A stretch of 64,000 nt of DNA, taken from the NCBI GenBank assembly GCA_958299035.1, contig CATQJL010000223.1, positions 52,186,302 to 52,250,301 on the forward strand. The letters are read 5' to 3'. Below the pieces are notes generated by a model, which worked only from the letters and a program-made list of their open reading frames with translations, was not told the origin of the DNA and searched no databases. Positions within the stretch are counted from its first letter, which is position 1, and every line of letters starts with the position of its first letter. Shown here one piece after another: positions 47,194 through 58,453 of the stretch. The stretch is from Cylicocyclus nassatus (lineage: Eukaryota; Nematoda; Chromadorea; Rhabditida; Strongylidae). The position numbers and the translations under genes were made by a program.

Positions 47194-49764
47194 TCACTCT
47201 GCTGTACGTGTCACTTGGTCATCCAGGAAGGTTACATCTGTCCATACAAGAACTTTGTGACTTAGGGAACTTTGAGGACACAACACACTCAAGCGCTTCT
47301 CCTCCATGTTGATCTAGAATGTCACTTTTCAAGGAACACTTCGAATGGATAATCAACTATTTGACTCTATCAGGTTACATAGCGGGAAAACTAACCTCGG
47401 TGATTACAACAAAACCCAAAACACTAGCTTTCAATACAGCTTGTGATACGGTAGGACATGGAGTAACAGCAAACATTCTATGAGCCATATCGGGAGATGG
47501 GTTGATAGTCACAACCTGAATTTTTCTGAATGATTTCATAACACGAGAGCTATAATTTTACCTTGGTTTGATGATCCTCAATTTTAGAGCCAAAAGGTAA
47601 GCACGACTCAGGCAACTTTTCCGTGCCAATTTTGCAAAATATGACATCACTGAAGTTCAGTTCGAAGGTGAAGGGAAAGTATGGGTTGGAATGAACGCCA
47701 TAGAAGTACTAAAAAATATGCGAAGATTATTGCAAAAAAGTCTCATGACCGGCGAAGTCACTTATATTATCCAAAAACACAGACCCTATGTATCGAAGCG
47801 CTTCTTGCTGAGGTTCTACACTGACGAGATCGGGTTTCCACACCACCTGACTTCGGCTGGTGCAAAATCTACAAAATTCGCTTATTTTATGCTAATACAA
47901 AACAGATCAACATTACTGCCTACCTTGACGAATGTCGGCAGATCCCGCTGTAACTCATTATATAATCGTTCGTGATCCAGAACAACTACTACGTCCACTT
48001 CGAACGCTTCCGCAGCAGCCACAATACAACCGTAACTAAAATCCAGAAAGTTCTCTCAAAAAGTAAGAAAGCGTAAAAAATAAGGCGTAACAGAGGAGAA
48101 CTTACCCTTCGCCGGTAACCCATCCACAAGTGTTGATAACAAGACCACCTAGATTAGCTTCTGGATGAGTGGCGCATCGAAGAGTGACAGAGTCTGCCAG
48201 CTCCTTTACCAAAAGGTCATACAGAGGAAGATTGTCACCCGGCGATACATGACCAAACTGAAAAATAGAATTAGTAACAAGCATGAGAAGTCTGCGAGGT
48301 AACCAACGTTGTAGACTAGTGGCTTTGAACGATCAAATCCCTCAACAACATCGGCTGTTTTGTTGATGAAAAGCGCGCCAATGGTCCCGGGAACAGAAAT
48401 ACTACCCTAAATGTACGACTACGACTACCATGCTTACGACTTACTTTAAGTAAATGAAATTACCTGTCCAACATCCAAATCGATATATACAGGTGATCTA
48501 CCTTGTCTAACAGCATAGTTGCAAAGGATGCGGCACACAGTCGTTTTCCCGACGTCCATTGGTCCCACTAAATCGTCAACGGTCACAAGAGCAGAGCGAT
48601 ACTGCACAGATTGATTATGACACCCACGAAAGCGTTAAAATTTTACTGTGGTTTATTCACGTTTTTCGCACCAGTGGGCTAAACAAAGAACAACAAAAAC
48701 TGTCCTTATCGGCTAATTTCTACAGGATGTTTGATGAAGTCAATTTGAATCGGTGGTCAAACAGACTTCGACAAACAATTTCAAATGAGAATCCGAAACA
48801 CAAACAAAGCAATTGCTGTATCTGCCACTTTGATGCAAAAATCACGCACAGACTTCCGCAAAGAATTAAAACTTGCACAATGACGATGAGCTATCCTTTG
48901 GCAAGTTTCATAAGCAGCGCCGTAAGTAGTTCCGCTGTCTCTGATGCGTTTATACACCAAAAAATGAGTAGCTGAGGAAGCATAAGAGCAGCGCAGCAGC
49001 AAGAATTACAATAGTGCATACGAGAAGTTCCCGAAAAGGACTGATGCGACCAAACCTTTCTTGGAGATTAATGCATCGAAACAGTTGAAATTTAATCGGC
49101 ATTAGGGTACAAAACTAGCCATTTTTGCACCAAGACGAACAGTGAAAAACCCAAGGAAAAAGGAAAAAGGATGTTATTATAGAACTTACCTAACATGAGG
49201 ATGTTATTATGTATGAGAAAGCACGTGTAGAAGAACTTTACCTAACATGATTCGTGGTCCTTTCGGATTCTCCACACCGTCGACTGTAGCTTGCTCTTCA
49301 GAATGCTGCCTAAGTTGCTCAAGTGCTGCGTGTGTGTTCAAGTAGATAACCTAAGACAAGACTGATGAGTTTTCTGATTTGAAAGAAATAGCCTCTGTTA
49401 CCATAGGAGTATGCTCAGCAACATAAGCACTATTTGTTGGGCCAATCAATTCAACAGAAGCTCCTTTCCAACTGAACACAGCTATGCGAGTATCTGGAAA
49501 AAAAGTTGTGTGCAACAAGTAGTCCCAAGCTCAATAAAAAAATTACTTGGAGGAAAAGCATATTTCTTGTGCATCTCCAGCTCAGTTCCAAATACTTCTG
49601 CTCTCCCCTGGACTAATTCCAGAACTACCTCCGTGTTCCCGACCTACAGAAAAAGATGAAGCTTTTTAAAGAAGATTTGCGATAAAAAAGAGTAAGTGTA
49701 CCTCAAACCTCAGTTCATGATCCTCTTTAAGAGTAAATTCCTGCAGCTTCGGATCATCCGACAT
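47194..49764 (-). CDS. CLP1 / CLPF-1 polynucleotide 5'-hydroxyl kinase
   Basis: Nuclear RNA kinase and subunit of cleavage factor II for mRNA 3' processing; in animals it also joins the tRNA splicing endonuclease. Twelve exons: 49764-49702, 49643-49547, 49493-49402, 49350-49242, 48567-48464, 48406-48308, 48257-48106, 48035-47924, 47868-47785, 47708-47562, 47515-47396, 47313-47194. Lengths sum to 433 codons including stop, near the usual 425-430. N-terminal beta domain ([22 protein letters not shown]), Walker [10 protein letters not shown] at about residue 122, YIDLDVGQ (Walker B-like), [54 protein letters not shown] and C-terminal [12 protein letters not shown]. Complete, with the catalytic P-loop intact. 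Divergent from SAP18, and exon 4 has a duplicated donor. Confidence 0.95.
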
Positions 49765-50352
49765 TACAAGCTAGATTTATCAACTGTCACCACCTCTCGA
49801 AAACTGCAAATTATAATGGCCAGCGCACTTCGAAATTTGACGCAAAAAACTGGTCAAGGGTGCATTCACGGAACATTTCACGCTGGACCGCGCTTGCGTC
49901 TTGAGCGCAGTATTTGCCGCGTAAATAGTGCCCATTGTGGATCGTTTTGAATTCTTTTCAACTTTCGTACGGCGATGCTTTTATATCGGCTGTACTTGGT
50001 CACTTTTCTAAAGTTTATGTAGTTAACATGAGTTTCTGTTGTGTTGCTTGATTTGGTGGACATTTCCTTGTGCCTGCTTTACGTTCACTTGCAAACTCTC
50101 AATTCCGTAAATTGCTGCTTTTTTGTGAATCAAATAGAAATCTGTTTCGCTGCCAATGTAAAAGACCTATAGAAGATTATCGCATACTATGGTCGGGTTT
50201 TGCAGTACTCAAACCTTATTATTCGCTAAGCACATCTCATCTTGGCCATTCGACGCATTGTTTTAACTTCCATCACTTTCCTTTGTTCGATGTTAGCTCA
50301 TATCGATCTACGTTTGTACATGCAGTGATCTAGTTTTTAGAACCTTCTTATA
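49765..50352. promoter_or_regulatory. Shared CLP1/SAP18 intergenic region
   Basis: 588 bp between two divergent start codons, with no other coding exon. It probably contains promoters for both genes, but no specific element is recognisable. Confidence 0.5.
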
Positions 50353-52251
50353 ATGGCTACAGTAGTTTCTCAAGTTGCTGTCAACCTAGAAAAGCCTGTC
50401 GATAGAGAGAAGGTGAGAAGAAACAGTATACTTACTGTTAATTCCTCTTTTCAAAGGCCGTTTTAGACTTGCCCACTACTTTTACGAGTCTTCTGTGCCA
50501 ACGGGAGACATAATCCGATCTCTGACTATATGAGGGGTGGAGTTCCTGCAAATGAACTTCAGATGTATACTTGGTAAATTTACCCACTTCTTCGGTCCCT
50601 GTATGCTACTCTGTAATCTGATTGTAGGATGGATTGCACCCTCCGTGAACTTACTTCGCTCATCAAGGAGGTTAACCCTGATGCGCGTCGTCGCGGCACT
50701 ACCTTCGACTTCGCTATAGGTTAGATACTCAAATTGCATGTTTCTTTCCTCTTCTTGTCCAAAGACGTTTAGAGATTGCTATAAGCTTGAATTTTGCAGT
50801 AGCCCCTGATCGTATGAATAACCGTTACACCATCCGCGACATCGGAAATACTATGAATGGCCAGAGGGGCGTCGATGACGGAAAATCGGTTAGACGTTTT
50901 TCTATTCGCTTCAGTATTAGCGAAATTGTCCCGAAAATTTGATACCATTTGTTGGTGCTATTTCAGTATCCGGCCCCCAAGTTTTTTTCGCATGATTTTG
51001 CTGAAGCTTGGCCCAGAGGGGTTATTCATTGATGTCGATGTCGAATATCTTGGTTTTGTACCGTAGCGTCATTTTATCGGATTACGGTGGGTATGCGGTA
51101 AGAGTCAAAATCATGGATTTACTTGACCCAGGGGGTTATTCGGCTCACTGATGCCAAATATCACATTGGTTTTGTACCGTAGCGTCATTTTCTCGGGACG
51201 GTAGGTACATAACGGGTAAAAAAGGTAAAAAACATAGTTGTGCCTGAAACGGGTGAGCGACTCGGACGATCGTGAAGCTTTGCACACACGACAGCTGCCG
51301 CGCGCGACACACCTGCCTGCAGCTTTTGCTTAAGCAAAGCACAGGAGAAGGATACATTTGTCGATTTGTGATTTTGACCCCTAACCTAAACCTACCGTAA
51401 CCATGGGGGAGTTTCGTGCTGAGAAAAGTGTGATTTTTCTAATCGGTATGTTGAATAATCCCCCTGTGCGAAGTTACAGCGAATTTTGAGATTTTGACCC
51501 CATACCGTATACCCATTGTAACCCGGGAAAAGACGCTGCGATACAAAATCAATGTGATGTTCAGCATCAGCGGGCCGAATACCCCCCCCCCCCCCGGGCC
51601 AAGTTTTAGCAGAATCCATTTCAAAAAAATTTGGGACCAGGAAACTGAAATAGCGCCCATTTGCATGCGCAAGCTTGATATCGATTCGAGTGCCTGTGCG
51701 TCTTTGATCATAATTGAATTTTGATAGAAAATGGTATAATAAATGGGACTTTGACATTAGGTCGATTTGGTAGAGTTTACAGTGCCGTTCGCGCACGCTA
51801 ACGCTTTTGATTTGCTCAGATAAACCAGATATTTTCGTAGCAATTGAGTATCCTTCGTAATAGCTTGCATTACTCAAAAGGCATTTCCAAAGTGACTTGC
51901 TGAAGTTCGTCGTCGTCCCTTCTCTCATTCGTAACTTTGTGTACTCATGCATAGAGAGCTGATATCAAGACACCACATCTTATTGTCAGAATACATGTAA
52001 TCACTGTTGTTTGACTTCAATCCCGATTTAGCTCTCCATGTGCAAGTTTGAGATTGGAGACTTCATTGATGTGGCAATTACTATGCCTGGGGTTGGACCA
52101 GGACCAGTGAGAAGGTTCGTTTTTGTCAATTTGGATTGTGAGCTTACAATGAATTTGCAAAAATAGGTACGGATCATTTGGTATGAGGCGCAATGGGGAT
52201 GACTTTGATAGGGATAGAAGAAGGTTCAGTCCTGTTCGAGAAAGGTATTGA
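50353..52251 (+). CDS. SAP18, Sin3/HDAC- and splicing-associated 18-kDa protein
   Basis: Ubiquitin-fold adaptor of the ASAP complex (with RNPS1 and Acinus) and of Sin3-histone deacetylase complexes; nuclear. Six exons: 50353-50412, 50467-50573, 50628-50719, 50800-50888, 52032-52114, 52167-52251, giving 171 residues (human 153). Landmarks: CPLLLRVFCANGRH, GVPANELQMYTWMDCTLREL, EVNPDARRRGTTFDFAI, YTIRDIGNTM, FEIGDFIDVAI, then a short Gly/Arg/Asp-rich tail ending SPVRERY. Intron 4 (1.1 kb) carries a foldback repeat. AATAAA lies 166 nt after the stop. Confidence 0.95.
50960..51660. mobile_element. Foldback repeat in SAP18 intron 4
   Basis: Left part has GCTGAAGCTTGGCCC, CGATGTCGAATATC and GATTACGGTGGGTATGCGG. 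The right part has the diverged inverse (CCGTATACCCATTGTAAC, GGGCCAAGTTTTAGC) plus a run of 14 C near 51583. Inside, TTGGTTTTGTACCGTAGCGT occurs twice in direct orientation (about 51050 and 51168). Confidence 0.6.
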
Positions 52252-52416
52252 CAATGATCTCTATGCACCTCTTGCAAAACACTATGCTCCATGAGCTTCT
52301 TCATCGTTCAACTGTGGTTTTGTTGTTTGTTGCGAGTTATACTCGTTATTTTCAATTTTAGTATGAACTATGTACTTTTGGTAAGATATTTTTTGTTTTT
52401 TGAATAACTATTACCG

Positions 52417-52422
52417 AATAAA
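52417..52422 (+). terminator. SAP18 poly(A) signal
   Basis: AATAAA 166 nt downstream of the SAP18 stop, with a second AATAAA a few bases later. Confidence 0.55.
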
Positions 52423-52654
52423 ACGGAAATAAATTTCTGGACACATGACTGACTCCTGTTCCCTTGCAAAATATATTGCAATAAACAAACGATGCTTATA
52501 TCTCCTTATAATAATTTATGTGACCGACTGTCAGGTGCTGTCTTATGGAGTTCTAAAACTACTACGAATTTAGTGGCTTCTTTTTGGGACATGTCTCTCT
52601 GCCGCAATTTTGCCACTCTGTAAGCATGCCAGGTTTGTTTGATAGAATTCTTGA

Positions 52655-52660
52655 TTTATT
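52655..52660 (-). terminator. CIAO3 poly(A) signal
   Basis: AATAAA on the minus strand about 143 nt downstream of the CIAO3 stop. The region 52252-52802 otherwise holds no gene and separates two convergent genes. Confidence 0.5.
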
Positions 52661-52802
52661 CAATACTTACAAATTATCACAATCACCACTGCAATTTCTG
52701 TGCAATATTAGTATCAACTTTATGGTAATCTGTATATAACAAATTCCTCCACTCCGGATTCAACTGAGACCATGATTCTGCTACCTTCCTAAAGTATACC
52801 AA

Positions 52803-55800
52803 TTAACGCCGTGATCGAAATCGTTTTTGTTGAACTAACCGCGCTTCTGAAGAAGCATCATTCCTGATTTTTGCAAACGTTTCTTCCACTGCATTGAGTA
52901 TCCGCTCTCTGTCCTCTGCAGTCTCGCCTCGTATTTGTGCACCACCGTTGCCGCATGCTTAAAGGACAACACATCACTACCGATTCATAGGAAAAAAAAT
53001 CATACCGCTAGGACAAGCCATAACTTCAACGTAGTCGTATGCTATTTTGTTATTTTTCATTTTGCGCACCAGATTCTGGATATTCCTGAACCCATAGATT
53101 CTCGCTGCTCGTAAAAGAACTTCATCATCGCGAGTGACTGTAATGTTATCCACATTCCTCGCTCTATAAAAGGTGGAATTGTTTGCAAAGATTTGTAGCA
53201 AGACTTACATCCGCTTCTCCGAGACTTCCCCACCATTTTCTTCTACAAACTTCTTGACAAGAACATCTACAAATCCACCGGCAGTTCCACCTTCATTACC
53301 ATATAGAATTCCTAGATTGAAGTAGATTTGATGAAGGCAAACTTTAAGTTTGCAAAACCTCTGCTGAAGTCGCCAAGCCATCCTGGATCTTCCGACTCAA
53401 CGAGCGTATCAACTTCATCCAGAAGCGAGTCGATCTCAACTTCAAATAAAGAACCATTATTTTCAAAAATGGCTTAGCTCGAAAAATACTGCGCCATAGT
53501 CCGAAAGCGAATGAAAAAAAAAGCAGCAGGCAACTATGGCAAGAAAGTGCGAATTTATTGATAATCCACGGGGGCGGGGGAGGGGAAAGACACTCATTTC
53601 AGCTTGACTGAAATGTTAGTCTTGGGATCAAAAGTTCCTCCGTGTCCGATGCGGCTCAGTAGTTATGGCATCTCCAAAAGCAAAACTGTGTCATCTACGG
53701 GCTAAGGAAGCTGTGTAGAAGATTGGAACAGTCAAAGGGAACAAGTATTGATTTATTATCTACAGTTTGTGTCAACCACATGCTCCCTCTTCCATACCAA
53801 CTACGCATTCGCAGCAAGGGCGTTGTGCAGTGATCTCTAACATAAATCACTTTAATACAGCCGAAACCCAATTATGATAGAAAGGGAGCAGGTATCACTT
53901 TTTATAAAAGCTTCGAAAAAACCGTGAGAGGAGATAAGATTTCGAGAAAGAAGCGCTGTCGCTAAATGTTTTTTACCATTTGCTTAGTTACCAGTGGACA
54001 GGCAGAGGACCCTTCTCGGATTTCAGTGAATCTAGGAAGTAGACCCCCCTCCCCCAAGTACAATGTAGCCCAACCCTCACCTGCCAATTCATGCGCTTAG
54101 CCCAACCCTCACCTGCCAATTCATGTGCTAAGTCCTGGAAAATACGCTTCAAAACTCCACCAGCCCCGCCCACTTAATATGGGCGGGGCTGGTAGAGTTT
54201 CGAAGCGCAGTTTCAGAACTTAGCGCATGAATTGGCAGGTGGGGTTTGGGCTACAGGGTACTTGGGGGTCTATTCCTAATTCCACCAGAATTCGAGAAGG
54301 GAACATTCTGCCTGTCCACTGCCTTCAACTCTTACAGGCAAAGGCTGTTACCTGTGCTTATAACGCAGTCTGTTTCACGGATTTCAGTGTCAGGTACATG
54401 GAAGTCTGGCCTTGACGCCTCCAGCTTCTTATCAAAGCACATCATCACTGAAGCGTGATATATGGATGACATAGGGATTCCAAGTTTGCGAGATAGGTAA
54501 TCTTTCACCAGAGCACCACAGACAGCCTGTGGAGATCTGTAATGGAGTAATATTGCAACAAGCATAAGTAATAGCGATCGACCTAAAAGTGTTACTCACC
54601 TAACCTTGCTCAGGAACGGGAGTAGCAGTCCGTCATTGCTCTTTTCCGCATAACAAACGATGCCCGGACAGGCCGATACCAGTATGGGCCTCGATGCAAC
54701 GGAACTGTACTCCTTATAAGCTTCCTCTAAAGCAAACCACCGACCGAAAGAAGAGTCGATGACATAATGTGCACCTAGAATGATTGTGATTATAGGCTTC
54801 AAGAACAAAGACCTTATGGATCTCACGTACCAAAACAGACCTTTTGAAAAGAAGAAAGATGAGATCAGTTTAGCCGTTTCGGACAATGTGAGATTCCTTT
54901 TGACTGCTATGGAACATACAGATTGAGGCGATACAGTAACAACACAGAGCTTCTTCTCAGAAAATCCATCAAGTAGTCTACAAAGACAAAGATTGGCACA
55001 TTGGGTAATTTTAATGAAACCTGAAAGCAAGAAGAAGCTAGAACGAAGTTATTGCATTCCACAGCACAGCCTTTTTCCATTTGCCACCACCGTGGTCGAA
55101 GCAGATATCAAAATCGTTCAAAAGGTTTTTGCCCTTCTTGGAACAATGAATTTGTCTAAACCGTATAACTGGATACCTACAAGTTACTGATCTTCCAAGT
55201 TTGCAAAACTTATTACGCAGAGTTTTCAGTGTTATGGAGGCAAATATTTGAGAAGTTCTTGAGTATACTGTAATGCTTCCCAAAAGCACTATGCTTATCC
55301 GAGTCTTCTGCACCTTGATAAATGTTTCTCCATTTTCTCTAGATTTACAACCGCTGACCATAATTCTATGCAGAGTGAGATTCAACATCAAAATGATATA
55401 GGCCGTCCGCGCTGCGCACGGAGAGCAACGCTGTTGCGTAGATTGAAGGCAGTTCACGACTGGAAGAAGCGCAGAGAAAAACAGGCGGCGAGAGTGCACG
55501 AGGAAAGAGGAGCGACGCGCAATACACACCTTGCGCACTCTCCGCGCCCTGCGCGGACGGCCTATAAAAAGTACCTCATCAGTGACTGCTCTTCAACCAG
55601 AACAGTCTCTGCGCTGGTTATGCACCCACTGCAAGCGAGGCAATCATTGAGCGAAATTTTAATGGCGCCCTAGAAGACTCGCGTATTTGATTGTTAGATA
55701 TGGAAACACTTGTCGCTGCCTTTTTAGGTCTGTCCTCATCCCGCTGTTTTTTCCGAACAGCTACTAATGGCTCTTCCACGGTTCTCGTCTCCAGAGGTAT

Positions 55801-56008
55801 GATGCAGTTCTGAAACTCACAACACTGTTTATGTTATTACTCATTGCTTATGTGGACAAAAAAGGAGAAATTTGTCTCAGCAAAATTCCAACTTGTCAAA
55901 AATTGAGCGTTTGAGTATAATAGACGTTTATCCAAAACATACCGGATTTGGAGCGATGAAGTCACTAATATTTGTCAAACGCACTACGCCACTAAATTCT
56001 TCGCTCAT
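52803..56008 (-). CDS. CIAO3/NARFL (OXY-4) Fe-S assembly protein
   Basis: Iron-hydrogenase-like factor of the cytosolic iron-sulfur targeting machinery (acts with CIAO1); OXY-4 is the worm member. Ten exons: 56008-55943, 55809-55708, 55669-55575, 54977-54841, 54774-54600, 54536-54352, 53439-53359, 53311-53209, 53163-53006, 52957-52803; 418 residues against about 476 in human. Start [12 protein letters not shown] with ATG directly after a TTTTTAG acceptor. N-terminal cluster cysteines: NCIIP and CLACSGC. H-cluster-like cysteines: [32 protein letters not shown] then [12 protein letters not shown]. Also GGTAGGF and GFRNIQNLV. All expected cysteine positions appear present. The proline usual in MPCxDKK is Met, and the C-terminus stops soon after GGAQ, at RFRSRR, lacking the longer vertebrate tail. 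Placed 150 bp behind TRAPPC2L. Confidence 0.93.
53993..54322. mobile_element. Foldback element in CIAO3 intron 6
   Basis: Arms begin CAGTGGACAGGCAGA and end CTGCCTGTCCACTG, with the centre near 54178 in a GGGCGGGGCTGG palindrome. The left arm contains a tandem duplication of a 32-bp block (CCAACCCTCACCTGCCAATT) that is single in the right arm. Confidence 0.85.
55397..55566. mobile_element. 170-bp MITE with TATA-ended inverted termini
   Basis: Ends TATAGGCCGTCCGCG and CGCGGACGGCCTATA; GC-rich interior with CGGAGAGCAACGCTGTTGCG. It lies in CIAO3 intron 3, only 8 bp from the donor. Same family as the 2.36-kb element at 59248-61604. Confidence 0.8.
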
Positions 56009-56158
56009 CTAAAAACCGAGGAGAGAAAGGGCTCTTATAATCTCAAACTGCATGATGTAGTACTGATAAACGCTCTTCTTCATGAAACATACAAACAAGC
56101 AAATCTTCTTTATTGAAGATATGTACAAAAAATCGTAATCCATGATTGAAAAAAAAAA
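56009..56158 (-). promoter_or_regulatory. Operon-like intercistronic region
   Basis: 150 bp between the TRAPPC2L stop and the CIAO3 start on the same strand. It holds AATAAA (minus strand, 56109-56114, 45 nt after the stop) and a TTTTTAG acceptor touching the CIAO3 ATG. This is the layout of nematode operons whose downstream RNA is separated by trans-splicing (SL2-type in Caenorhabditis). Confidence 0.65.
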
Positions 56159-58023
56159 CTATAACTCAGAATTACTGCACAATATTTGCGCAGCCGCTCT
56201 CGAGATCGACCTGAATGAATGCAAAATAACGGAAGAGACGGTAAAAATCTAAGGAAACTAACTTTGATTGAATTTCGGCTCCGAACGTGTGAAACGGATT
56301 CGAGATGGCATTGCAGTATAAAGTATGGAAGCGTTTGAAGATACCTCGCACGTCCAAATCTTTGAGCTCGATATTGTTTGCCTCGAGCACCAAAATCATG
56401 CGAACACCCGTGTTTGTGATAAAACCATAAGACTGAAATAAAGGTGAATTCAAGCACTTTTGTAAATCAGAACTTTTTCTTTTTGAGAAGGGAGAGGGCA
56501 AGAAGGCGCTGATTCCACGATTCCTTGGTAAAAAATGTAAAAAGATCTTGAAAGCTCTCAATTGTCTGAAAAGCAAGAAACTTCATCAAAGAAATTCGGT
56601 CCCCTCCCACTTAAAAAAATTCTTCGACCATCACTTGAACTGCTATCAGCAAACGACTGAGAGCCGTGGTATGTCGTAACCCAACCAGAGAAGAGTTTTC
56701 AATCCATATAAATTTTGTCATCATACCATTTACTATTTCGAATGATAAAGAAATACAGAATAAAATCAAGACAACTGACCTTGTACTTCTGATTGCTGTA
56801 CAAATGTCCTAAAAACATCTCGTTTGCTTTTGAGGACTTCTCGTCAATAATATCCAATGAGCAATGTATGAACAGCTCCAAGTCATAAGCATACTTCTGG
56901 TAAACATCGTTGACAATGTTCAGTAACCTCACGTTCTGCAAAAAAAACAATACAAGACAAAATCAAGGCTTTGAAGCTGAAACCGATACTAGCAAAATAG
57001 CAAAACTCCAATGTAAGACGCTGCTGGCAGTTGATCAACCCTGGGGCAGGTGCCAGACTTATCCTTTTTAACCGGTTCGTTCGGTTCACTCATTCGCTAT
57101 AGGTCAAATAAATGCACTGACCAATAGCAGAGGAGGTGAACCGAATGAACCTGTTAAGCAGGGTAAGGGGCATCTACCTAACCAAGTGCACGGTAAACGC
57201 CATACTTTCCGATTAAGCGGTACGCCAGGTCATCCATGCCTTATTGGCCAATTCAGTCACCTGCTCAATAGCGAATGGGGTTCAGTTCGCGCACTGTGCT
57301 GGAACTCTTCCCGAACTTCGGGGTCACTATGAATGCAGCCTTGACGGCAATGATATAAACCAATGGTCGCGCAACGATTCTGCACCTCTCTTGGCAAGAA
57401 CTGTTCAATTTCTCTCAGTTCAAGAGGTACCTTACGGAACGCTCGTTTTCTCCATTTCTGCGCGCTTCAAGGTGGATTTTTGAGGATCAGCGTAACACCA
57501 GGTAAGCGAAAAAATTTTGTCGAAAGTTGCCGAACCAATGCCTTCGAATGATGCAGGCTAACGAAAATTTAAAAATCACGGATACTCTTCTATACAAACC
57601 ATACCATTTATTTATTTATTTAAATATGCACTATAAGTTCGCCAAAAGAAATAGGCTGACAGAACTGCAGAAATCATGCAGATATAAACGTACGTTTAGG
57701 CAAGTCATCGCACCCAGACACGCCGTTGCGTCCCAACAAAATGATTTATGTTTGGGAGAGATAGCAGACGGTTGAAGGAATATAAGAGTACGTTCGATCT
57801 GAGAGGCGCCGACAAAGTCCGCACTGGCGCCCTATCTCTGCATGTTACAAGCGAAAGAACCTACAGTTTTGAGATGCAAGAAAACCAAAATTTATTGAGG
57901 CAGAGTAACATGATGCTTCATAAATCATTATAACAAGGAGAAACACGATTATTATTGAAATAAAGTGATCTAAGCACTTACATCACGGTCGAAGATTGCG
58001 AATGCAACGGCTCCACCTCCCAT
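56159..58023 (-). CDS. TRAPPC2L, TRAPP complex subunit 2-like (Tca17)
   Basis: Longin-fold subunit of the TRAPP tethering complexes that act on ER-Golgi and endosomal traffic through Rab GTPase exchange; peripheral Golgi/cytosol. Four exons: 58023-57982, 56935-56780, 56432-56263, 56210-56159; 139 residues, matching the family's 140. Landmarks: GGGAVAFAIFDRD (first strand), LELFIHCSLDIIDEK, EMFLGHLYSNQKYK, SYGFITNTGVRMILVLEA, FKRFHTLYCNAISNPFH, and the C-terminal SRAAAQIL helix. Complete. Upstream gene of the pair with CIAO3, divergent from IGBP1. Intron 1 (57 kb region) carries a small inverted repeat, arms 57069-57089 and 57135-57155. Confidence 0.93.
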
Positions 58024-58453
58024 TTAGCTTCTGGCAGGGTTAGGAATGCCTGCAATTGCAAACTCTGCAAATTGTGTGCCAGAGAATTCTAATAGATACA
58101 AGCAATCCTCCTTGATAAATTACATATCTGCCAACTGAATCTTTATTCGATTTGCTGGCGGAAAACGATAGAGTAAAAAGGCTTTTGAGATTAAGTATAA
58201 TCTGGCATTCTTCTGGATCAAAAGAGAACGATGAAGCCCTTTCTAAGTGAAAGAGAAAAACGCAACGATTTATAAAACATCAAATCTGCAATCGCGACGT
58301 CACCTGCTTTACGACAACATCAAAGATCGCCACAGCTTCGAAAACAAACACATGCTCATTGTTGCCTGCAAGATGTCTCGCTAGCGTTAATACCTTAGGA
58401 TGTCGTCTAATTTTTTTTCAATCTGGTGCTTTTATTGAAGACATGAGTTACAG
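58024..58453. promoter_or_regulatory. Shared TRAPPC2L/IGBP1 intergenic region
   Basis: 430 bp between divergent start codons; no other coding exon. Probable promoters for the TRAPPC2L-CIAO3 unit and for IGBP1. No defined element recognised. Confidence 0.5.
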
